Assembly (NCBI GenBank): GCA_030824075.1
Contig: JAVBYJ010000032.1
Coordinates: 1 to 53,132, forward strand
Source: Geothrix sp.
GTDB taxonomy: Bacteria > Acidobacteriota > Holophagae > Holophagales > Holophagaceae
Length of the DNA stretch: 53,132 nt
Direction of reading: 5' to 3'
The notes beneath the pieces were generated by a model that was not told the origin of the DNA, searched no databases, and saw only the letters and a list, made by a program, of their open reading frames with translations. The position numbers were made by a program, and so were the translations under genes. Position 1 is the stretch's first letter. The number at the start of each line of letters is the position of its first letter. Positions 43,376-52,495 of the stretch are shown piece after piece.

Positions 43376-44431
43376 ATGTCCACCGCCACGCCTTCCGCTC
43401 CCAACACGCCGGCCGCTCCCACCAACAAGCTCGGCTTCACCAAGCAGGACTATGTGGGCTCCAAGTCCACCCTCTGCGCCGGCTGCGGCCACGACGCCAT
43501 CACGGCGCAGATCATCAACGCCGCCTTTGAATCGAGCATCGAGGGCTACCGCGTCACCAAATACTCCGGCATCGGATGCTCCTCCAAGACGCCTGCCTAT
43601 TTCATGAACCAGGGTTGGGGATTCAACAGTGTGCATGGCCGCATGCCCTCCATCGCCACCGGGGCCTCCCTCGCCAACCGGAACCTCATCAACATCGGCG
43701 TCTCCGGCGATGGCGATTCCATGTCCATCGGCATGGGCCAGTTCGTGCATGCCGTGCGGCGCAACATCCCGATGATCTACATCATCGAGGACAACGGCGT
43801 CTACGGCCTCACCAAGGGCCAGTTCTCCGCCACCGCCGACAAGGGTGCCCACCTCAAGTCCGGGGCTGTAAACGACCTGCCACCCATCGATCCCTGCACC
43901 CTGGCCATCGAGTTGGGCTGCGGCTTCGTGGCCCGCTGTTTCTCAGGCAACCCCAAGCAGCTGAACACCATCCTCAAGGCCGCCTTTGCCTACGAAGGCA
44001 CCGTGGTGCTGGACGTCATCAGCCCCTGCGTCACATTCAATAACCACGACGCCTCCACCCGCTCCTACAAGCACGTCAAAGACCATGATTTCCCCCTCCA
44101 TGACCTGGGCTTCGTCCAGTACTCGGAGGTCGAGGATGTGGAGATCCCCGCAGGCCAAACGGAGGTCGTGACCTTCCCCGACGGTTCCAAGGTCGCCATC
44201 AAGGCCATTCACGAAGGCTACGATCCCACCGATCGCTTCGGTGCCATGAAGGCCATCCACGAATCCATGGCGAAGGGCGAGTTCCTCACTGGCCTGCTCT
44301 ACATCAACCCCACCCAGCCCCCCCTTCCCCAGGTGCTGAACCTGGTCGACGAGCCTTTGGCCAGCCTGGATGAGACCCTTCTCAAGCCCAGCCCTGCCGT
44401 CCTGGATGAGATCATGCAGGCATTGATGTAG
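43376..44431 (+). CDS. korB: 2-oxoacid:ferredoxin oxidoreductase, beta subunit
   Basis: The protein has 351 residues from the ATG at 43376, 11 bases after korA. A disordered Ala/Pro start precedes KSTLCAGCGHDAIT (cluster-binding Cys pair), GIGCSSKTPAYF, the thiamine diphosphate site ISGDGDSMSIG-type (GVSGDGDSMSIGMGQFVHAV), DNGVYGLTKGQFSAT and the third cluster Cys in ISPCVTFNNHD. It carries the thiamine cofactor and one Fe-S cluster and pairs with korA. Confidence 0.95.
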   Translation: MSTATPSAPNTPAAPTNKLGFTKQDYVGSKSTLCAGCGHDAITAQIINAAFESSIEGYRVTKYSGIGCSSKTPAYFMNQGWGFNSVHGRMPSIATGASLANRNLINIGVSGDGDSMSIGMGQFVHAVRRNIPMIYIIEDNGVYGLTKGQFSATADKGAHLKSGAVNDLPPIDPCTLAIELGCGFVARCFSGNPKQLNTILKAAFAYEGTVVLDVISPCVTFNNHDASTRSYKHVKDHDFPLHDLGFVQYSEVEDVEIPAGQTEVVTFPDGSKVAIKAIHEGYDPTDRFGAMKAIHESMAKGEFLTGLLYINPTQPPLPQVLNLVDEPLASLDETLLKPSPAVLDEIMQALM

Positions 44432-44461
44432 GCCTCCAGGCCCGGTAGACTGGAGGTTCGT

Positions 44462-44537
44462 GGGCCTGTAGCTCAGCTGGGAGAGCGCTGCGTTCGCAAT
44501 GCAGAGGTCGTCAGTTCGATCCTGATCAGGTCCACCA
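44462..44537 (+). tRNA. tRNA-Ala (anticodon CGC)
   Basis: A complete cloverleaf of 76 bases with encoded CCA: acceptor GGGCCTG / CAGGTCC, D-arm GCTC...GAGC, anticodon stem CTGCG / TGCAG with loop TTCGCAA (anticodon CGC, reads GCG), T-arm GTCAG-TTCGATC-CTGAT. The acceptor contains the G3-U70 pair that identifies alanine tRNAs. It lies between korB and ruvA. Confidence 0.97.
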
Positions 44538-44540
44538 GCG

Positions 44541-44576
44541 ATACAAAAAGGGCGGCGCTTGCCGTCCTTTTTGTAT
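44541..44576 (+). terminator. Intrinsic terminator after tRNA-Ala
   Basis: A 16-bp stem (ATACAAAAAGG with CCTTTTTGTAT as outer part, CGGC/GCCG inner, one G-T pair) with a GCTT loop lies three bases after the tRNA. The T-run is within the descending strand. It ends 9 bases before ruvA, so ruvA needs its own promoter or read-through. Confidence 0.8.
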
Positions 44577-44585
44577 GCTGGATGA

Positions 44586-45173
44586 ATGATTGGACGCCTG
44601 CGCGGGGAACTCATCCAAAAGCTGCCGAATCTGGCGCTCGTCGAATGTGGAGGCGTGGGTTACGCCGCAGCCATCAGCCTCTCGACCTACGGGCTCCTTC
44701 CGGAGGTGGGAACCCAGGTGGTGCTGCACACGGAACTGCTGGTGCGCGAGAACGAAATCGCGCTGCTCGGGTTCTCCTCCCATCAGGAACGGGAGCTGTA
44801 CCGGCTGCTGGTGAAGGTGGATGGCGTGGGGCCGAAGTTGGCCCTGGCAGCCCTCGGAGCGCTGTCCCTTGAGGACCTCGTGCGGGCCATCCGCGGACGG
44901 GACGTGAAGGTCCTCACCCGGATCCCCGGCGTGGGCAAGAAGACCGCCGAGAAGATGTGCTTCGAGCTGTCGGAGAAAATGGGCGGCCTGTCGGGACTGG
45001 ACGGACTCTCCGGCATGCCGTCGGGCGACCCCTGGGAGGAGAGCCTGCGTTCGGCCCTGACGAATCTTGGCTTCAAGGAGGATGTGGTGCTGCCCGTGGT
45101 GGCAGACCTCCGTGCCTCGAAGCCGCCCCTGGCGGAGGCCATCCGCCAAGCCCTGAAAGCCCTGCAGCGATGA
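44586..45173 (+). CDS. ruvA: Holliday junction branch migration protein RuvA
   Basis: The protein has 195 residues. N-terminal OB fold (MIGRLRGELIQK...VECGGVGYAAAISLSTY...TELLVRENEIALLGF), two helix-hairpin-helix motifs (VDGVGPKLALAAL and IPGVGKKTAEKMCFEL), and a C-terminal domain III (SLRSALTNLGF) that contacts RuvB. It holds the junction while RuvB pumps DNA. ruvB and ruvC are not in the window. The stop overlaps the following ATG. Confidence 0.96.
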   Translation: MIGRLRGELIQKLPNLALVECGGVGYAAAISLSTYGLLPEVGTQVVLHTELLVRENEIALLGFSSHQERELYRLLVKVDGVGPKLALAALGALSLEDLVRAIRGRDVKVLTRIPGVGKKTAEKMCFELSEKMGGLSGLDGLSGMPSGDPWEESLRSALTNLGFKEDVVLPVVADLRASKPPLAEAIRQALKALQR

Positions 45174-46096
45174 GCACCCGCATCCTTTCCACCTCTCCCC
45201 TCGTCGGCCCGGCCCTGGCCGAACTCGGCGCCCGATTCCCGGATCTGCGCCTCGCTTCTTTTCGTTCACCGGAATGGAACGCGGCCCTGCCAGAAGCCGA
45301 AGCGCTGGTGGTGATGCTTTCCGAACCCATGACCGAAGCCGATCTCGACGCGGCGCCGAAATTGAAGGCCATTGGCACCTATTCCGTGGGCGTGAACCAC
45401 CTGCCCGTGAAGGCCTGCCAAGCCCGGGGCATCACCGTGGTGAACACCCCGGGTGTGCTGACGGAGGCCACCGCCGATATCGCGCTGGCCCTGCTGCTCT
45501 CGCTCACGCGCCGGGTGGCTGAGGGCGAGGCCCTGGTGCGCTCCGGCGCATGGAAAGGCTGGGCGCCGGATCAGCTGCTGGGACCCAGCCTTGAGGGCAA
45601 GGCCTGCGGGATTCTGGGCAGCGGCCCCATCGGCCGGGCCTTTGCACGGCGCGCCTGGGCCCTGGGCATGACACCGATCTTCTGGGATCGGGAAGGCCTC
45701 GGCGGTGAGGTGGATTTCGGCGCCGGCCAGGCTTCGCGCCTTCCCCTGATGGAGCTGCTCCCCCGCAGCGCGGTCCTCTCCCTTCACTGCCCCCTGACGG
45801 ACCAGACCCGCGGCCTGCTCAACCGCGCCGCACTGGAGCAGTTGCCGACCGGCGCCGTGATCATCAATACCGCCCGGGGCGGGCTCATGGACGAGAACGC
45901 CGCCATCGACCTCCTCGAATCGGGCCACCTCGGCGGCGTGGGCCTGGATGTCTACGAGGGCGAACCGCGCGTCAATCCCCGCTGGCTGCAGGCGCCGCGT
46001 ACCGTGCTGTTGCCCCACCTCGGATCCGCCACGGTGGAAACGCGGGAGGCGATGGCCCGCCTGCTTTGTGACGGACTTGCCGGAGCGCTTGGGTGA
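45170..46096 (+). CDS. D-isomer-specific 2-hydroxyacid dehydrogenase (glyoxylate/hydroxypyruvate reductase-like)
   Basis: The protein has 308 residues, starting at the ATG overlapping the ruvA stop. NAD-binding GILGSGPIGRAFARRAWALGM, catalytic Arg in INTARGGLMDE, Glu in VYEGEPRV and His in LLPHLGSAT; the substrate loop TYSVGVNHLPV is also conserved. It reduces a 2-keto acid such as glyoxylate or hydroxypyruvate; the exact substrate is open. Confidence 0.92.
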   Translation: MSTRILSTSPLVGPALAELGARFPDLRLASFRSPEWNAALPEAEALVVMLSEPMTEADLDAAPKLKAIGTYSVGVNHLPVKACQARGITVVNTPGVLTEATADIALALLLSLTRRVAEGEALVRSGAWKGWAPDQLLGPSLEGKACGILGSGPIGRAFARRAWALGMTPIFWDREGLGGEVDFGAGQASRLPLMELLPRSAVLSLHCPLTDQTRGLLNRAALEQLPTGAVIINTARGGLMDENAAIDLLESGHLGGVGLDVYEGEPRVNPRWLQAPRTVLLPHLGSATVETREAMARLLCDGLAGALG

Positions 46097-46124
46097 TACC
46101 CTGAACTCCCTCACGAGGCATCCC

Positions 46125-47666
46125 ATGGCACGTCCCTGGCTCGAGCTGCTAGACCCCGGCCTGACGGCCCTCAAGAAGGCCGTGGGCATAGGCTTCCATG
46201 AACGGCTCGACCTGGCTCGCGCCCTCAATGGGCGCGCCCGCCACGCGGAGGCCCAGGAGATCCTGGACCAGCTGCTGGCTGAGGATCGCTCCCACACGGA
46301 GGCCTGGTTCGAGCGTCTGCTCTGCTTCGACGACCATTCGGGCGAGGAGGAAGGGCTTGAACTGCTGGGCCAGCTGGAGTCTCTTCGGGACGAGCATCCC
46401 ACCGAAGGAGGCCACCTCCGGAACCTCGGCTACCTGCGTCTGTTAATGCAGGATCTCGACGGAGCGGAGCGCGCCCTTCAGCAGGCACTGAAGCTGAACG
46501 GGCAGGATCCGAAAACCCTCGAACTGGCTGGTTTGGTACAGCTGCATTTGAACCAGGCTTCCGAGGCCAAGGCCTGGCTGTTGAAGGCCCTCAGCCTCAA
46601 CCCAAAGGATCCGCGCACCCTGCGCCTGCTGGCCATCGCCATGGAGCAATTGGGTGATCTGGCCGGGGCCGAAGCCCAACTGGTGGCGGCGCTCCGCGCT
46701 GAAGAATCCTACTACTGGGGTTGGCACACCCTGGGTGAGCTGCTCCTGAACCGGGGCGAGCTGGCCGAGGGTCTCCGCTGCATCCAGCGGGCCCGCAGCC
46801 TGCACGTGAGCGACCCCGCCAGCTACTTCATCCTTGCGGAAATCTTCAGTGAACAGGGTCATCTGGAACTGGCCCAAGGACAGCTCCATACGCTCATGCT
46901 GTTGGCCCCCCCTGCGCCTGTGCTGGCCGAGGCCCAGGCCCTGTTGGGCGAACTGAAGCGCGATATGGGTGACAGCGATGGTGCCCAGTCCTACTTCAGC
47001 CTCGCCACCGAGACCGATCCCAAGGCCTCGAACCCCTGGGCAGCTCTGGGTGACATGGCGCGGGAGGAGTCCCGCTGGGAAGACGCCCTGCGCTGCTACC
47101 GTGAAGCCTTGCTGCGCGAGCCTGATGCCGCAGACCTCCAGGTCCAGCTGGGCTACGTGCTGGTGGAAACCCGCCAGACCGCCGCTGCCGAGCAGGCATT
47201 CCTCCAGGCTCTGGAACTCGATCCGGGCGAATACAGCGCCTACCTGGGCCTTTCCGAGGTCTATCGCTTCACCAATCGGCGCGAGGACCAGATGGGCATG
47301 GTGGATCAGGCCCTGGCCCTGGCCCCCCAGGATGCCGATGTATGGAACGCCAAGGGCGTCGCCCTGGAAGTCACGGATCGCTGGGGGGAGGCGACCGAGG
47401 CCTACGAGAAGGCCCTGGTCCTGGAACCCCATCACCGCAAGGCCGCGAACAACCTCGGGTTCGTCCTTGAGAAGCGCATGAATCAGGGTGAACCCGAGCT
47501 CCGCGAACGGGCCACCGAGGCGTGGAAGCAGCGCCTCCTCATCTGCCGTGACGAGGGGCAGAGCGTGAAGATGGCGGCAGAGCACCTGGCCCAGTTGGGC
47601 ATCGGAGATGACACCCTCCGCGAGTGGCTGCGCCCGGATTTCCTGGTCGCCGATTCCCAGGGGTGA
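46125..47666 (+). CDS. TPR-repeat protein
   Basis: The protein has 513 residues from the ATG at 46125 with GAGG before it. It has roughly ten tetratricopeptide repeats (for example LDGAERALQQALKLNGQDPKTLELAGLVQLHLNQASEAKAWLLKALSLNPKDPRTL and WEDALRCYREALLREPDAADLQVQLGYVLVETRQTAAAEQAFLQALELDP). It has no signal peptide or membrane helix. It probably acts as a cytoplasmic protein-interaction scaffold. It ends 322 bases before the convergent smc gene end. Confidence 0.9.
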   Translation: MARPWLELLDPGLTALKKAVGIGFHERLDLARALNGRARHAEAQEILDQLLAEDRSHTEAWFERLLCFDDHSGEEEGLELLGQLESLRDEHPTEGGHLRNLGYLRLLMQDLDGAERALQQALKLNGQDPKTLELAGLVQLHLNQASEAKAWLLKALSLNPKDPRTLRLLAIAMEQLGDLAGAEAQLVAALRAEESYYWGWHTLGELLLNRGELAEGLRCIQRARSLHVSDPASYFILAEIFSEQGHLELAQGQLHTLMLLAPPAPVLAEAQALLGELKRDMGDSDGAQSYFSLATETDPKASNPWAALGDMAREESRWEDALRCYREALLREPDAADLQVQLGYVLVETRQTAAAEQAFLQALELDPGEYSAYLGLSEVYRFTNRREDQMGMVDQALALAPQDADVWNAKGVALEVTDRWGEATEAYEKALVLEPHHRKAANNLGFVLEKRMNQGEPELRERATEAWKQRLLICRDEGQSVKMAAEHLAQLGIGDDTLREWLRPDFLVADSQG

Positions 47667-47988
47667 TCCTCTCGTCACAAGGTTGTCACCCGAACATTTC
47701 CAGCAAGTTACAAGTGGGCACCCGCGCCCTGTGGAAAAGCCTGCGGATTGGTCCCTTTTCGCGGTCCTAAATCTTGTCTAGAAATGGAGTTCCTGGCTCA
47801 ATGAAGGCAGAATGGCGTCAATGTTAATTCTTTATATGCAACACTTGGATTAACGATATTGACAGATTTTGTTGATCAGCCCGAATTCCGGGTTTTCCAC
47901 AATTTCCGCTTTCTTTCGCATTGACAGGGGAAAAGGCCATTGCCTCTGGTCTGCCGTAGGCGAAAACGGGCCCGTCAACACCTTTTCG
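47667..47988. other. AT-rich convergent intergenic region with DnaA-box-like motifs
   Basis: No coding sequence is evident. About 47820-47880 is strongly AT-rich in a GC-rich genome. TGTGGAAAA (47730-47738) and TTTTCCACA (47893-47901) are inverted copies of a one-mismatch DnaA box, on either side of that patch. Two perfect TTGACA words occur at 47859-47864 and 47921-47926 without convincing -10 partners. I see no clear terminator. Its function is unassigned. Confidence 0.35.
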
Positions 47989-50900
47989 TCACACCAGGGC
48001 CTCCGCCTCCCGGAGTTGGACGCTCACAAGCCGGGAGCATCCGGCCTCCTCCATGGTCACGCCGTAGAGGGTGTCCGCCGCAACCATGGTGGGCTTCTGG
48101 TGGGTGATGACGATGAACTGGGTGTCGGCCTTCATCTTTTGCACCATGGCGGCAAAGCGGCCCACATTGGCTTCGTCGAGGGGGGCATCCACTTCGTCCA
48201 GGACACAGAAGGGGCTGGGCTTGAAGTGGAAGATGGCGAAAAGCAGTGAGATGGCCGTCAAGGCCTTCTCGCCTCCGCTGAGCAGGGTGAGGGCCTTGGC
48301 GGTCTTCCCTGGGGGCTGAGCCGTGATCTCGATGCCGCATTCAAGCAAGTTCTTGGGGTCTTCCAGGCTGAGGTGGGCGCTGCCACCCCCGAAGGCTTCG
48401 CGGAAGACATCCTGAAAGCGGAGGTTCACAAAATCAAAGGCCTCGCGGAATCGTTCTTCACTGGTGGCGTTGATATCGAGAATGGTCGATTCCAGGTTCC
48501 CGATGGCCGCCGTGACGTCCGCCCGCTGTTCAACCATGAACGCAAGCCGCGTCTCCGCCTCTTCCAGTTCCTGGATAGCCAGTGGATTCACGCCGCCCAG
48601 TTCCATGCGCCGACCCTGCAGTTCGTTCAGGCGGGTTTGATACACCAGTTCGCCTTCATCCCAGGCCTCACGCTCGGCGTCACTGATATCGGCGAGGAAA
48701 GCCTGGATTTCAAAGCCCAGCGCCAGCTCCACTTCCTTGGCCAGGGCCTCCTGGCTGCCCTGCACCTGCGCCCCTTGAATCAGGACCTCCTGATGCTGGA
48801 GTCGGGCGTTCTCCAGGGCCCCCTGGAATTCGCGAGCCGCTCGTTCCTGCACCCGCAGCGTCTCCTGGTCCAGTTCAAGCCTGGGCTGGGCCTCTTGGGC
48901 CAGGCCCATCACCCCCTCGCGCTCCCGGAGCAGGCCCTGGGATTCCGATTCCAGCTCAACGAGGCGGCCAGCGCACGCCTCCATCCGGGACACCTGCTCG
49001 GCGGCCTCCACTTCCAGCCGCTGGCGTTCGGCCTCCAGGTCGAAGCGCCCCCGTTGGGCGAGCTGAAGGTGGCGCTCATGGCCGTCCCGCTCAGCCCAGG
49101 CGGCGTCCCGACTCCGGGCGGCCTCAAGGCGCTGGTCCCTCCGATCGTCCAGGCGGTGACGCGACTCGCGCACCAGGGTTTCTGCCTGCTGGATGGCTTC
49201 TTCCAGTGCGGCGTCCCCAGCCTCCTCCGGATGCTCTTCGATCTCACGCAGCAGGCCCTGGATCCGCTTGATCTCCGTCTCGATCTGCTCCCACAGGGCA
49301 TCCGCCCGCTCACTGGCGGCGAGGATCTCCGACAACTGGCCCTGGAGCGAGGTCTTCTGGGACTTCGCGGTGTCGGCTCGACGGCGCAGGGCGCGGAGGT
49401 CCTCATCAATCTCCACGGAGCGCTCACGGGCCGCCCGGGCGTCGTCACCACCCTGACCCCGACGGGCCTCCAGATCTTCCAACTGGTCCAGGAGGGCCTC
49501 GCGGGTGGCCTTGGCCTCCTCCTGCTCGGCCCTCAGTTTGAGGGGCGAAGCGGCGGGCGCGGACACGCCCAATTGCAAGGGGCCAAAGGGCAGGCGGATG
49601 AACCCCGGAGACACGAAGGCCAGGTCTGGATGGGCCAGAGCCAGGGCCGGAAGCGACTCGTCGGAGCAGCGGAAGGCACGTTCCAGCAGGGCGCCGAGGG
49701 GGCGCTCCGTCCCGGTCCACTGGAGGTGGGCCCGCAGAGGTTCGGAGCCTTCGGGGGTGGAAGGAGGGGGCGTGTCAGCGTCCAAGGCCAGCAGCAGATG
49801 CCCCGGGGCCTCCGCCGCGCGCTGAGCCAGGGCCGCATCTGCGGACAGGGTCTGGAGCCAGACCCCGAGCAGGCGCTCCAGATCGGGCCTCACCGCCTCG
49901 TCCACCGTGAGCAGTTCCACCAGCGCCTGGGGCCTGGAACCTTGCTCCTTCAGCCAGGTGAGTCCCTTTTGAAGCTCTTCATCGCCGAAGCTCTTCGCGA
50001 GCAAGTCGGAGATCTGCCTCAGGCGGCGCTCGGAGGCATCCAGTTCCGCCCCGGTCCGGTGGTGATCCTGAGCCAGGGCGCGTTGCACCTCTTCCAGCTG
50101 ATCCGCGCGGCGACGCTGGTCCAGGGCCGCCTCTTCCGCCTGGTCCAACTGGGAAAGCAGACCTTCCAGGTCACGGTCCACCCGGGTGGCCTCGGACTGC
50201 AGGCTTTCCAGGCGGGGAGCCCGCACCGATTCCTCGTGATTCAAGGCGTCGAGCCGGCCTTCCAGCTGCGCGATCTGGCTCTGGAAACCAAGCCGCTGTT
50301 TCTGGCGGGCGAGCGCCTCCTTCTGGGATTCAGCCTTGCGCTCACGGAGGGCCTGGAGGTTGGCCTCCTCATGGCGGAGTGAGCCCTGGGCCAGGGCGAG
50401 GATTTCCTCGGCCTTGGCCAACTCCACCTCTCGAACACCCAGCCGCTCCCCGGCCTCCCCCAGGCGCGCCTCGAGCTCCGAGAAGGACTCGCCAGATTCG
50501 GCAAGGCGGGCGGCCAGCGCCTGGATGTGTTCCTCCAGACGGCTCCGCTGGCCCTGGGCCTCCTGGCGACGGTCTTCCTGGAAGCTGCGTTCCTGATCGG
50601 CCAGCTGCAGCCGCTGATCCAGCCCCAGCATGGCGCTGGCGCGCTTGGCCTGGGCCTGCTGCTGCTCGTCCACGGACAGGCGCAAGGCCTCCACTTCGGA
50701 GGCCTTTTCGGAAACCTGTGCGGTGAGTTCGGCCACCCGGCGTTCCGTGTGATCCAGATGGTCGAGGATCCGCTGTTTGGCGGCCTCCAGTTCCACGGCC
50801 TTGCCCGCGAGCAGGATGCGCTGGGTGGCCTTGATGTCGACATCCAGTTCCTTGGCCTTGCGGGCGCGGGAGGCCTGGCGGCGGAGCGAGTCCATCTGCT

Positions 50901-51498
50901 TGTTCAGTTCGAAGAGGATGTCGTCGAGACGCTGGAGGTTGCCACGGGTCTCGTCCAGGCGCTTCTCCGCGTCGGCACGGCGCAGCTTGTAGCGCGTGAT
51001 GCCCGCGGCCTCTTCGAGCAGCACGCGCCGGTCCTTGGGCTTGCTGCTGAGGATCAGATCGATCTGGCCCTGCTGGATGAAACTGTAGGCGCGGGTGCCC
51101 ATGCCGGTGTCCATCAACAGATCCTGCACATCCTTGAGCCGGGCTTCCCGGCCGTTGATGCGGTACTCGCTGCCGGTATCCCGGTAGAGGCGCCGAGAGA
51201 TGACGACTTCGCGCGTGGCCCCTGGCAGGGTGGGATCTGGCATCTCAAGGACCAGCTTCACTTCGGACATGCCCATGGGCCGACGCTGCGCCGTGCCCGC
51301 GAAAATCACGTCCGCCATCTCGGAACCCCGCAGCATGGAGGGTCGCTGCTCACCGAGCACCCAGGCGAGGCTATCGGAAATATTGGACTTCCCGCACCCA
51401 TTCGGGCCCACCACCGCCGTCATTCCGCCCGGGAAGCTGAGCTTCTGAGCTTCGGCGAAGGACTTGAAACCGTGGAGTTCGAGGGAGATCAGGCGCAC
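47989..51498 (-). CDS. smc: Chromosome segregation protein SMC
   Basis: The protein has 1169 residues from the GTG at 51498, where the conserved start RLISLELHGFKSFAE begins; the open frame upstream is not SMC. Walker A GPNGCGKSN, the head segment FIQQGQIDLILSSKPKDRRVLLEEAAGITRYK, two long coiled-coil arms around a hinge (about residues 500-640), and C-terminal LLSGGEKALTAISLLFAIF (signature) plus FCVLDEVDAPLDEANV (Walker B). It compacts and segregates DNA with ScpAB. Length matches the family. Its terminus lies 322 bases from the convergent TPR gene. Confidence 0.97.
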   Translation of the reverse strand: MRLISLELHGFKSFAEAQKLSFPGGMTAVVGPNGCGKSNISDSLAWVLGEQRPSMLRGSEMADVIFAGTAQRRPMGMSEVKLVLEMPDPTLPGATREVVISRRLYRDTGSEYRINGREARLKDVQDLLMDTGMGTRAYSFIQQGQIDLILSSKPKDRRVLLEEAAGITRYKLRRADAEKRLDETRGNLQRLDDILFELNKQMDSLRRQASRARKAKELDVDIKATQRILLAGKAVELEAAKQRILDHLDHTERRVAELTAQVSEKASEVEALRLSVDEQQQAQAKRASAMLGLDQRLQLADQERSFQEDRRQEAQGQRSRLEEHIQALAARLAESGESFSELEARLGEAGERLGVREVELAKAEEILALAQGSLRHEEANLQALRERKAESQKEALARQKQRLGFQSQIAQLEGRLDALNHEESVRAPRLESLQSEATRVDRDLEGLLSQLDQAEEAALDQRRRADQLEEVQRALAQDHHRTGAELDASERRLRQISDLLAKSFGDEELQKGLTWLKEQGSRPQALVELLTVDEAVRPDLERLLGVWLQTLSADAALAQRAAEAPGHLLLALDADTPPPSTPEGSEPLRAHLQWTGTERPLGALLERAFRCSDESLPALALAHPDLAFVSPGFIRLPFGPLQLGVSAPAASPLKLRAEQEEAKATREALLDQLEDLEARRGQGGDDARAARERSVEIDEDLRALRRRADTAKSQKTSLQGQLSEILAASERADALWEQIETEIKRIQGLLREIEEHPEEAGDAALEEAIQQAETLVRESRHRLDDRRDQRLEAARSRDAAWAERDGHERHLQLAQRGRFDLEAERQRLEVEAAEQVSRMEACAGRLVELESESQGLLREREGVMGLAQEAQPRLELDQETLRVQERAAREFQGALENARLQHQEVLIQGAQVQGSQEALAKEVELALGFEIQAFLADISDAEREAWDEGELVYQTRLNELQGRRMELGGVNPLAIQELEEAETRLAFMVEQRADVTAAIGNLESTILDINATSEERFREAFDFVNLRFQDVFREAFGGGSAHLSLEDPKNLLECGIEITAQPPGKTAKALTLLSGGEKALTAISLLFAIFHFKPSPFCVLDEVDAPLDEANVGRFAAMVQKMKADTQFIVITHQKPTMVAADTLYGVTMEEAGCSRLVSVQLREAEALV

Positions 51499-51597
51499 TC
51501 GGTCAGCTTTCCAGAAAAGGCGATGGGAACCTCTCTCCCTATCATTCCATACCACGCGCGGGATCCCACCTCTGGTCTCTGGCAGCGATCCGTCCCC

Positions 51598-51626
51598 TTG
51601 GGGAACAACCGGAAGCCCGCTAGAAT
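51598..51626 (+). promoter_or_regulatory. Promoter candidate for the pilus operon
   Basis: TTGGGG (51598-51603), 17-base spacer, TAGAAT (51621-51626). A leader of about 130 bases follows before the GTG. It contains a perfect 7-bp hairpin, CCCGCGG / CCGCGGG, around 51700, which may influence expression. The 51499-51763 gap shows no coding sequence. Confidence 0.4.
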
Positions 51627-51763
51627 CGGTTCTTTCCCCAGGCCAGTCAGGAGTCACCTGTGCCGCCTCTCCGAGCCATTTTGCGCGACCCCGCGGCTGA
51701 TGACCGCGGGAGGCCCCGTTCAGCCGCGCCAATGGTGAGTGCCTGTCGCAGGGAGGCCTGGCT

Positions 51764-52495
51764 GTGAAGCTCCCCATGCTCCAATCGCCGGACGCTTCGC
51801 TGCTGTGGCTGGAAGCCCATCGAATCCTGGCGGGCGCCCATCGGCGCCCCAACGGTGGGATTCCCACCGAGGACCAGCTGGCCCAGGCCCTCGCTGCCCT
51901 GCCCCAGGGCCCCACCCGCTGGGTGATTGATGACCTCTGGGCGCCTTCCGTCCTCCTCCGGGACCTGATCGAACTTCCCAAGGGCGCCGAGGCGCAGGAG
52001 GCCTTCTTCCGCTGGCGGTTCGCCCAGTCCCTCGCGTTGGAGGCCCCCCACTTCGTCCAGGCATTGGAGGTTGAGCCCAGCACCTGGTTGGCGGCAGGCA
52101 TTCGCGAGGACCTTCGGGAGTCGCTGCTCCAGCTCGGCCTGCGCATGGAGCGCACCGTCCATAGCCTCACGCCGCGCTGGCTCCACCTCTATAACCTGCT
52201 GGCCCCCACCCTCGATATGCCCGGCCTGCTGCTCTCCCTGAGCCCCGCCGGTGACGGCCGCTACTCCGGCACTCTCGTGGCCTGGGGTCGTACCCTCTGC
52301 CTGCTGCGCCAGTGGACGGAGCCGCTGGACCCCCAAGGATGGAACGAGGAGCGCATCGCCCCCAGCGCCGCCTTCCTCCAGCGGGAGTCGCGCTCCCCAC
52401 AACAACTTTTCGTCTGGGGCGCCCCGGCCTGGCCTGAAAGCGGCCTGCCTTCGCGCATCCTCGAAGACCGCTTCGCGCTCGGCGAGGTTCGCTGA
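51764..52495 (+). CDS. PilM-like type IV pilus assembly protein
   Basis: The protein has 243 residues from a GTG with GGAGG eight bases upstream. It keeps the PilM-like order (WVIDDLWAPSVLLRDL; RWRFAQSLALEAPHFVQALEVE; IREDLRESLLQLGLRMERTVHSLTPRWLHLYNLL; FVWGAPAWPES) but lacks clear actin-like phosphate motifs and is shorter than PilM (about 350). It is followed at once by a PilN-like gene, overlapping by one base. PilM binds the N-terminus of PilN on the cytoplasmic face of the membrane. Confidence 0.72.
   Translation: MKLPMLQSPDASLLWLEAHRILAGAHRRPNGGIPTEDQLAQALAALPQGPTRWVIDDLWAPSVLLRDLIELPKGAEAQEAFFRWRFAQSLALEAPHFVQALEVEPSTWLAAGIREDLRESLLQLGLRMERTVHSLTPRWLHLYNLLAPTLDMPGLLLSLSPAGDGRYSGTLVAWGRTLCLLRQWTEPLDPQGWNEERIAPSAAFLQRESRSPQQLFVWGAPAWPESGLPSRILEDRFALGEVR

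Noticed and set aside
47820..47850. dif site
   Set aside because: CAATGTTAATT partly resembles a XerD arm, but no XerC arm with the required 6-bp spacing is found.
48373..50382. 669-codon open frame on the plus strand
   Set aside because: It is antisense to smc, whose protein has every family motif; long antisense frames are expected in high-GC coding DNA.
51626..51763. Cyclic-di-GMP (GEMM) riboswitch before the pilus genes
   Set aside because: Key words such as CACGCACAGGGCAAACC and GACGCAAAGC are absent.
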